A DNA stretch of 64,000 bases from Kocuria sp. GTDB lineage: Bacteria; Actinomycetota; Actinomycetes; Actinomycetales; Micrococcaceae. The position numbers and the translations under genes were made by a program. The notes beneath the pieces were generated by a model. That model made no database searches. It was not told where the DNA came from and saw only the letters and a program-made list of their open reading frames with translations. This document shows, in pieces, positions 58,498-64,000 of this stretch (its first letter is position 1; each line of letters begins with the position of its first letter). The stretch is taken from NCBI GenBank assembly GCA_030454085.1, contig JAKDJD010000006.1, positions 29,666 to 93,665 of the forward strand. The letters are read 5' to 3'.

Positions 58498-59337
58498 TCA
58501 GGCCTCGTCCTCGGCGACTTCTTCGGACGCCGCCGGCTCCGGTCCCTCGGCGGCCAGTTTTTCCAGGACGCGATGGTGCAGATGCCCGTTCGTCGCGACG
58601 GCGTTTCCTCCGTGGGGACCGTCCGTGCCATCCAGCGACGTGAAGCGGCCGCCGGCCTCGGTCACGATCGGAACCAGCGCCGCCATGTCGTGGAGACTCA
58701 GTTCAGGCTCGCAGGCTATGTCCACGGCACCCTCGGCCACGAGGCAATAGGACCAGAAGTCCCCGAAGGCGCGGACCCTCCAGACCTCATCGGCAAGGTC
58801 CAGGAATTGCTGGCGTCGGCCGAGGTCCTTCCAACCGGAGAGAGACGAGAAGGACAAGGACGCGTCGCGCATCGAGGTGACCTCGGAGACGCCGATTCGG
58901 CGTGCCTTGGCAATCGAACGGCCGGTGAAAGCGCCGCTGCCTTCGGCGGCCCACCAACGACGTTGCAGCGCCGGGGCCGAGATCAGGCCGACGACCGGCT
59001 TTCCCTCATCCATCAGGGCAATCAGGGTGGCCCACACGGGGACACCCCGCACGAAGTTCTTTGTTCCGTCGATCGGGTCCACGACCCACTGGCGGGGTGA
59101 GGAACCGGTCGAACCGAATTCTTCGCCCACGACGGCGTCCCGCGTACGTGCCCGGGACAGGTGGGAGCGGATCAGCTCCTCGGCCTCACGGTCAGCATCC
59201 GTCACCGGAGTCAGATCCGGCTTGGTCTCGACCGTGAAGTCCTGAGCCTGAAATTTCCCGAGCGTGTAGCGGTCGACCGCATCGGCCATGACGTGCGCCA
59301 GGCGCATGTCATCGTTGTAGGGGCTCACTGAATTCAT
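58498..59337 (-). CDS. hisN: Histidinol-phosphatase, inositol monophosphatase family
   Basis: A 279-residue metal-dependent phosphatase. Motifs: VGEEFG (metal-binding Glu), [12 protein letters not shown] (metal-binding Asp residues) and the C-terminal [28 protein letters not shown]. Close relatives in actinobacteria are histidinol-phosphatases of histidine synthesis, though activity on inositol phosphate is possible. ATG 59337. The C-terminal 25 residues are acidic. It is the last gene of an apparent aroA-rsgA-hisN unit on the minus strand. Confidence 0.85.
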   Translation of the reverse strand: MNSVSPYNDDMRLAHVMADAVDRYTLGKFQAQDFTVETKPDLTPVTDADREAEELIRSHLSRARTRDAVVGEEFGSTGSSPRQWVVDPIDGTKNFVRGVPVWATLIALMDEGKPVVGLISAPALQRRWWAAEGSGAFTGRSIAKARRIGVSEVTSMRDASLSFSSLSGWKDLGRRQQFLDLADEVWRVRAFGDFWSYCLVAEGAVDIACEPELSLHDMAALVPIVTEAGGRFTSLDGTDGPHGGNAVATNGHLHHRVLEKLAAEGPEPAASEEVAEDEA

Positions 59338-59374
59338 AAATTCCAGGCTATCCCATGCGTGGGACACCACCCGG

Positions 59375-60484
59375 TCAGGTCGTCGTGCCGAGCTCCTTCA
59401 TCTGGTCCAGCCCGTCCTCGGCCGCGACACCCAGGAGGCGACGTAGTGATTCGAGCCGCCGCGCTCCGCACGGTCCTGCGCGTCCCGAATCCACGAGCCC
59501 CTGGATCCCGCACCCGGCGGCGTCGGCCGCGTGCGTACACCCCTTGGGGCAGTCCGCATATCCGGGGGCCAGATCTTCGAAGGCCTCGACGATGGATTCC
59601 TTGGGAACATGCGCCAAACCAAATGACCTGACGCCGGGCGTGTCCACGACCCAGGTGCCGATGCCGCCCCAGGGAGGAGATATGGCCAGGGCAGACGACG
59701 AGGTGTGACGTCCACGTCCGGTGACCTCGTTGACCCCGCCGGTCGACCGGGAAGTCCCGGCCAGCGCGTTGACCAGCGTCGACTTGCCGACACCGGAATG
59801 CCCCAGGAACACGCTGACGTGGCCGTCGAGGAGCGACCGCATGGCCTCGATCATGGTCGGGTTGAGGGGCAGGCTCTCGTGTCGGCCCGCCGGAGCCGCC
59901 GCCTCCTCAGGACGTTCGGGCGAACTCGAAAGGATCCTCAACGACGTTGCGGCGTAGTAGTCGCGCAGGGGAGTCGGGTCGCCCAGGTCCGTCTTGGTCA
60001 CGCACAGCACGGGCTCAAGACCTGCGTCGTAGGCCGCGACGATGCTGCGGTCGATGAACCCCGTGCGCGGCGTCGGGTTGGCCGCGGCGACCACGATGAC
60101 GAGCTGTCCCGCGTTGGCGACTACCACCCGTTCGACCGGGTCGGTGTCGTCGGCGCTGCGACGGAGGACCGTGGCACGGTCCTCGACCCTGACGAGTCTG
60201 GCCAGAGACCCTTCCGCACCTGAGGTGTCGCCCACGAGTCCGACCAGATCGCCCACAACCACAGGAACGCGGCGCAAATCCTTGGCGCGGACCGCCGTGA
60301 CTTCGGTTCCCGGACCGTCAGAGCCGAGGTCGACCGTGTACCGGCCACGGTCCACGGTCACGACCCGACCCACCACGGCGTCCTCGTGGGCCGGCCTGTC
60401 CTTGGTTCGAGGGCGAGAGCCCCGCTTATTGGCACGGATCCGTACATCCGATTCGTCCCAATTGCCCGACGAACGACGACGCAT
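59375..60484 (-). CDS. rsgA: Ribosome small-subunit GTPase A
   Basis: A 369-residue circularly permuted GTPase that helps mature the 30S subunit. An N-terminal OB-fold ([17 protein letters not shown]) precedes the GTPase motifs in permuted order: G4 VTKTD, G1 [10 protein letters not shown]3 [11 protein letters not shown]-terminal zinc site follows (CPKGCTH then GC, C-x3-C-x-H-x6-C). ATG 60484 overlaps the aroA stop by one base (TGATG) and has GGAGGGG upstream, so the two are coupled. Confidence 0.93.
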   Translation of the reverse strand: MRRRSSGNWDESDVRIRANKRGSRPRTKDRPAHEDAVVGRVVTVDRGRYTVDLGSDGPGTEVTAVRAKDLRRVPVVVGDLVGLVGDTSGAEGSLARLVRVEDRATVLRRSADDTDPVERVVVANAGQLVIVVAAANPTPRTGFIDRSIVAAYDAGLEPVLCVTKTDLGDPTPLRDYYAATSLRILSSSPERPEEAAAPAGRHESLPLNPTMIEAMRSLLDGHVSVFLGHSGVGKSTLVNALAGTSRSTGGVNEVTGRGRHTSSSALAISPPWGGIGTWVVDTPGVRSFGLAHVPKESIVEAFEDLAPGYADCPKGCTHAADAAGCGIQGLVDSGRAGPCGARRLESLRRLLGVAAEDGLDQMKELGTTT

Positions 60485-61839
60485 CACACGTCCCCTCCGC
60501 GGAGCATGGCCTCCCACATTCCGGTGAATCCAGGCAAGGTCTTGGAGGTTGTCTCGACGTTCTGGACGACGACGTCGGGGACCACGAGGCCGATCACCGC
60601 CCCCGCCGTGGCCATGCGGTGGTCCTCGTAGGTTCTGAACAAGTCTCCGTGCCGTGCGGGTGAGGTGATCCGCAAACCATCGGTGGTTTCCTCGGCCTCG
60701 CCGCCCAGTCGATCGATTTCGGTGACCAGAGCCTTGAGCCGGTCCGTTTCGTGACCGCGCAGGTGGCCGATACCCCTCAACCGCGACGGGCCGGATGCGA
60801 CCGCCGCGATGGCTGCGACCGTCGGTGCGAGCTCACCGCACTCGGACAGGTCGAGGTCGACGCCGGGCACGCTGCCCTCCCGAGCGCCGCCTTCCGGGCC
60901 GGTCACGACCAGGTCCGAACCGTCGGTGCGGACCCGGGCGCCGAATTCGGGGAGGATCCGGCGCCATTGGTCGCCACCCTGGGTGGTCTCCGACGGCCAG
61001 TCCGGAATCACGACGCTGTTGCCCGTGACCACGGCGGCGGCCAGGAACGGGCCCGCATTGGACAGGTCCGGTTCGACGGCGACGTCGTGGGCGTGCGGTA
61101 CGCCCGGAAGCACGGTCCAGGCGGTCGGTCCCTCGGTACGCACTTCGATGCCGTATTCGGCGAGCGTCTGCGCGGTCATCTCCACATGGGGGAGGGAAGG
61201 GACGTCATTGCCGACATGCTCGAGGCGCAACCCGCCGCTCAGGAAACATCCCGTCAGCAGGGCCGCGGAAAGGAACTGGCTCGAGGCGCTCGCGTCGATC
61301 CGGACCGTTTTCGGGGAAGGGGAGATGTCCTCGGGGACAGGTTCTGCCGGTCGTGATCGAACGGTAAAGGGCAAGGTCCCGGTTCCCGCGTCGTCGACCT
61401 CGCACCCCAGCTGGCGGAGGGCCTCGATGATCGGAGCCATCGGGCGACGTCGTGCGCCCTCGTCCCCGTCGAAGGCGGCCGGGACATTCAGGGCCGCGGC
61501 CAGGTGGGGCACGAATCTCATGACGGTTCCGGCGAGGCCGGTATCGATGTCGACGATCTCATCACCGCGCGTGTTGGCTCCGGCCGGAATCGGCGTGACC
61601 CGCACCGTTGCGCCGTCCTTCGAGAACTTCGCTCCGAGACTCTCCAGGGCGGTCATCATCAGCGCGGAGTCCCTGGAGTCGAGGGCCCCGCGGAGAGTGC
61701 TGGGGCCGTCCGCTGCAGCGGCGAGAAGAAGATACCGGTTCGTCAGTGATTTGGAACCGGGCACGCGGACTCGTGCATTCCAGGAAGTGGTCGGGAGGAC
61801 CTGGGGAGCGGGCCAATCGCCGGTCGCGGGAAGGGTCAA
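60484..61839 (-). CDS. aroA: 3-phosphoshikimate 1-carboxyvinyltransferase (EPSP synthase)
   Basis: A 451-residue enzyme of aromatic amino-acid synthesis. PGSKSLTNRYLLLAA (shikimate-3-phosphate site), GTVMRFVPHL, DASASSQFLSAALL and the EDHRMATAGAVIGL end are conserved. The start is TTG at 61839 with GAGGT six bases upstream. The PEP loop region reads AGTVMRFVPHL rather than the LGNAGTAMRPL of plant-type enzymes, as usual in actinobacteria. It heads the aroA-rsgA-hisN unit. Confidence 0.95.
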   Translation of the reverse strand: MTLPATGDWPAPQVLPTTSWNARVRVPGSKSLTNRYLLLAAAADGPSTLRGALDSRDSALMMTALESLGAKFSKDGATVRVTPIPAGANTRGDEIVDIDTGLAGTVMRFVPHLAAALNVPAAFDGDEGARRRPMAPIIEALRQLGCEVDDAGTGTLPFTVRSRPAEPVPEDISPSPKTVRIDASASSQFLSAALLTGCFLSGGLRLEHVGNDVPSLPHVEMTAQTLAEYGIEVRTEGPTAWTVLPGVPHAHDVAVEPDLSNAGPFLAAAVVTGNSVVIPDWPSETTQGGDQWRRILPEFGARVRTDGSDLVVTGPEGGAREGSVPGVDLDLSECGELAPTVAAIAAVASGPSRLRGIGHLRGHETDRLKALVTEIDRLGGEAEETTDGLRITSPARHGDLFRTYEDHRMATAGAVIGLVVPDVVVQNVETTSKTLPGFTGMWEAMLRGGDV

Positions 61840-61892
61840 GAATCTACCTCGGTGTCGATGTCTGCGTCAGGGTACATGGCTTACTTTAAGCA

Positions 61893-61928
61893 CCATCGGG
61901 GGCCCGGAGGAAGACGGGCCCCCGATGG
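61893..61928 (-). terminator. Hairpin terminator after the DoxX-like gene
   Basis: A 14-bp perfect stem (61893-61906 with 61915-61928), 38 bases downstream of the DoxX-like stop on the minus strand. Confidence 0.7.
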
Positions 61929-61965
61929 CATCACGGACGATCACCGCGTCCGAGCACGGCGTGCA

Positions 61966-62478
61966 TCAGTTTCCGAAGACGTCGTCGGACTTCTTCTTCA
62001 GATCGTCACCGAATTTGTTGGACTTCTTCTTGACGTCCTCGCTGAGCTTGCCGGCGCGCCACGCGAGCGACGGGTTGCCCTCGGTGTCGACCGAGGTCAG
62101 CGCGACCGCTCCCACCAGGGACGCGTTCTTGACGCCGTCGGCAATGCGGGCTTCCTTCTGTTCCTTCGTGTCGGCTTCGGCGCTCACGAAGTCGACATAA
62201 GCGTTGATCGTACCGGCGGCCAGCAACAGCGTGGAGGAGAGACGCGGGAAGCGGCCCAGGGCGAAGAGAGCACCCGCACCGACCTGCGTGGCGGCGATGG
62301 CCTGACCGACGAGGCGTTCCTGGCCGCGCAACGGCGCGAGTTGCGGAGAGGCCTTCGCCGCGGCATCGATCGCCGGCTTCAGGTGCTGGGTCGACTCGGG
62401 GGTGCGAAGGCGGTTGACGCCGTTGTAGATGAAAGAAGCCGCCAGGATGGGACGAGCGAGCTTGCGAACAATGGTCAT
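61966..62478 (-). CDS. DoxX-like small membrane protein
   Basis: A 170-residue protein starting at ATG 62478 with TGAGGAGG upstream. The N-terminus ARPILAASFIYNGVNRLRTP and later segments (VGQAIAATQVGAGALFALG and LSSTLLLAAGTINAYVDF) are membrane helices of the DoxX type; the C-terminus is a charged tail rich in Lys and Asp. DoxX proteins in actinobacteria are linked to redox homeostasis at the membrane. The gene is divergent from the redox sigma factor SigH, with a 220-base gap. Confidence 0.82.
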   Translation of the reverse strand: MTIVRKLARPILAASFIYNGVNRLRTPESTQHLKPAIDAAAKASPQLAPLRGQERLVGQAIAATQVGAGALFALGRFPRLSSTLLLAAGTINAYVDFVSAEADTKEQKEARIADGVKNASLVGAVALTSVDTEGNPSLAWRAGKLSEDVKKKSNKFGDDLKKKSDDVFGN

Positions 62479-62628
62479 GTTTCCTCCTCAACGTGGGCTG
62501 ACGCGCCCCGGCATCGATGGGATGCCGCACGCCAACCCGTGGGTTCTCCATCATCCTATGTGATGGGGCCAACGAACGTACAAGCTGCCGTGCCGTTTCT
62601 TCTCCTGCGAACATCGGCCGAATGTGTC

Positions 62629-62654
62629 GGAATACAACGCGGTCCGGTGCCGTT
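62629..62654 (+). promoter_or_regulatory. SigH/SigR-type autoregulatory promoter
   Basis: GGAAT (62629-62633), exactly 18 bases, then GTT (62652-62654). This matches the GGAAT-N18-GTT consensus of the SigR/SigH oxidative-stress regulon, and lies about 50 bases before the first sigH start codon. Confidence 0.72.
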
Positions 62655-62701
62655 GCAATCCACGACAAGCTTATGGAACCGAACTGGGGAAGGGGTGCTA
62701 G

Positions 62702-63472
62702 GTGGTCGCCACCGTCGAGACGCCGTCGAATCCGACGCGCCGAGCATCTGAGCCGCCAAACCTTCTAGACTGGGGTGAATTCATCAGCAGGCCCAAGCGG
62801 AAGGAATCCGTGGACTCAGTCGATCTGTCCCGTGAATCGGACGAGGAGCGCAAGGCTCGTTTCGAACGGGAAGCAATGCAGTACATCGATCAGCTCTACG
62901 CTGCCGCCTTGCGCATGGCTCGCAACCAGGCGGATGCGCAGGATTTGGTCCAGGAAGCGTACACCAAGGCTTTCTCCGCCTTTCACCAGTACAAGCCCGG
63001 GACCAACCTCAAGGCGTGGCTGTATCGGATCCTGACGAACACGTACATCAACCTCTATCGCAAGAGGCAACGTGAACCTCACCAGGCGAACACCGACTCG
63101 GTGGAAGACTGGCAACTGGTCCAGGCTTCGGCTCACACCTCGTCGGGGCTGAAGTCGGCAGAGTCCGAGGCCCTCGAACATTTGCCGGATTCGGACGTCA
63201 AGAGCGCGTTGCAGTCCCTGCCCGAGGACTTCAGGATGGCCGTCTACTATTCCGACGTCGAAGGGTTCGCCTACAAGGAGATCGCGGAGATCCTCGACAT
63301 TCCGATCGGGACAGTGATGTCCAGATTGCACCGGGGACGGCGGCTCCTGCGCGAGCAGTTGGCGGAATACGCCTCCGGTTTGGGTTTCAGCACCGAGGGC
63401 GGCCGGAAGGCGTCGTCGGGAACCCGGAAGAACAAGAATTCGAGCGGCGCCCAGGGCGCCGAACAGCGGTGA
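62702..63472 (+). CDS. sigH: ECF sigma factor of the SigH/SigR (thiol-oxidative stress) type
   Basis: A sigma-70 family protein of 256 residues from GTG 62702, or 220 from GTG 62810. Region 2 reads [38 protein letters not shown] and [16 protein letters not shown]; region 4 reads [49 protein letters not shown]. Both starts have good ribosome binding sites (GGAAGGGG and GGAAGGAA). The 36-residue N-terminal extension lies before the usual start of SigH. The adjacent zinc anti-sigma gene and the upstream GGAAT-N18-GTT promoter complete the regulatory module that responds to disulfide stress. Confidence 0.93.
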   Translation: MVATVETPSNPTRRASEPPNLLDWGEFISRPKRKESVDSVDLSRESDEERKARFEREAMQYIDQLYAAALRMARNQADAQDLVQEAYTKAFSAFHQYKPGTNLKAWLYRILTNTYINLYRKRQREPHQANTDSVEDWQLVQASAHTSSGLKSAESEALEHLPDSDVKSALQSLPEDFRMAVYYSDVEGFAYKEIAEILDIPIGTVMSRLHRGRRLLREQLAEYASGLGFSTEGGRKASSGTRKNKNSSGAQGAEQR

Positions 63473-63501
63473 GAACGCCCATCGTGAGGAAGGAAAGGAC
63501 T

Positions 63502-63834
63502 ATGACAGACTGCCAGGAAAGCGGCGGGTGCCGCGACGAACAGATCCAACGGATCTACGAATACCTCGACGGCGCTCTTTCCGCGGAAGACATCGAAGAC
63601 ATCTGCACCCACCTCAACGAGTGCGAGACCTGTGCGAGGGAGTACGACCTCGAGTGCGTGATCCGTACCGCGGTCAAGCGGTCGTGTTGCGAGCACGCCC
63701 CGGACGAGCTCAAGCAGTCAATCCTGCACAGGATCGACTCCCTCCGGGACAGCACCGAGTCCACCGAACACGACCACTCCGGTCTCGGGACACAGAAGCC
63801 GTCCGACCCCACGGATCGCCCGATGGCTTCGTGA
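63502..63834 (+). CDS. rshA: Zinc-binding anti-sigma factor (RsrA/RshA)
   Basis: A 110-residue ZAS-family protein. Ligands His37, Cys41 and Cys44 (HLNECETC) fall at the same positions as in Streptomyces RsrA, with Cys10 taking the place of its Cys11. Under oxidation the cysteines form disulfides, zinc leaves, and SigH is released. ATG 63502 follows GGAAAGGAC; an upstream frame to 63469 overlaps sigH and is less likely. The C-terminus is a polar tail with Thr and Glu. Confidence 0.93.
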   Translation: MTDCQESGGCRDEQIQRIYEYLDGALSAEDIEDICTHLNECETCAREYDLECVIRTAVKRSCCEHAPDELKQSILHRIDSLRDSTESTEHDHSGLGTQKPSDPTDRPMAS

Positions 63835-63926
63835 CGCGGGAACGGGCCGGTCCATGACGGGCCCTCGGGGCCTCCGGTTCGAAGAGGGCCGCAATGGTGC
63901 GGGCCCGGATACAGCGAAGGGCTGAG

Positions 63927-64000
63927 ATGCATGAATTCAAAAAAGCCCATAGCGTTAAAACCGACCCCGGGGGACCAGGGGGTAAACCGCTCCGCGGCGG
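63927..64000 (+). CDS. Possible start of a gene running off the window
   Basis: ATG 63927 lies five bases after AAGGG and opens a frame (MHEFKKAHSVKTDP...) that stays open to the window edge, 24 codons. A second ATG at 63931 in another frame is also open. Too short to identify. Confidence 0.25.
   Translation, partial: MHEFKKAHSVKTDPGGPGGKPLRG

Overview
The window is GC-rich, densely coded chromosomal DNA of an actinobacterium. WhiB1, MtrA-MtrB-LpqB, AdnAB-type helicase-nucleases, UvrD2, a UPF0182 membrane protein, a SigH/RshA pair and a PdtaS-type kinase all point there. Gene content and order fit Micrococcales, probably Micrococcaceae; the genus cannot be named from this sequence. Many stretches keep the neighbourhoods known from Mycobacterium tuberculosis: Rv3193c-Rv3202c (DNA repair and membrane quality control), Rv3240c-Rv3246c (mtrAB-lpqB-comF-hpf-secA), Rv3219-Rv3220c, and sigH-rshA with aroA-rsgA.

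Layout. 1-1.3 kb: the end of hemL and a DnaQ-like exonuclease. 1.4-13.9 kb: adnA-adnB, a phosphotransferase, nudC, uvrD2, an Rv3196-like protein and a YgjP-type metallopeptidase. 14-20 kb: a DUF2342 metalloprotease, a Lon-like PDZ protease, UPF0182 and the initiator tRNA. 20.3-25 kb: an ArsR/SmtB zinc sensor, PspA, a coiled-coil protein without its expected TPM domain, and an HtrA protease. 25-29.7 kb: tRNA modification (trmL, cysteine desulfurase, mnmA), chorismate mutase and a methionine-synthase-like protein. 29.8-38.8 kb: mtrA-mtrB-lpqB, comF, hpf and secA. 38.8-47 kb: an Rv3235-like protein, a small HTH protein, pdtaS, whiB1, a small membrane protein and a large orphan EssC-like FtsK/SpoIIIE ATPase. 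47.4-52.3 kb: a galactofuranan cluster (glf, glfT2-like, wzm, wzt) that would make and export a Galf-containing wall polymer. 52.3-55.3 kb: a membrane protein whose 3' end is duplicated around an AT-rich island. 55.3-58.4 kb: smpB, prfB, tmRNA and a DUF4190 protein. 58.5-64 kb: hisN, rsgA, aroA, a DoxX-like protein, the sigma factor SigH and its zinc anti-sigma factor.

The strongest anomaly is at 53.4-55.25 kb. A 51-bp perfect direct repeat, which is the 3' end of the upstream membrane-protein gene, brackets an AT-rich, nearly gene-free insert. The only convincing gene in the insert encodes a 70-residue secreted peptide with its own promoter, ribosome binding site and signal peptide. No integrase is visible. 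Other points of note are an autoregulatory GGAAT-N18-GTT promoter with two start codons at sigH, a terminator-like hairpin in the whiB1 leader, loss of ftsEX from between prfB and smpB, an EssC-like ATPase with only one intact ATPase site, three 10-bp-period direct repeats near a small HTH gene, and several probably leaderless genes.
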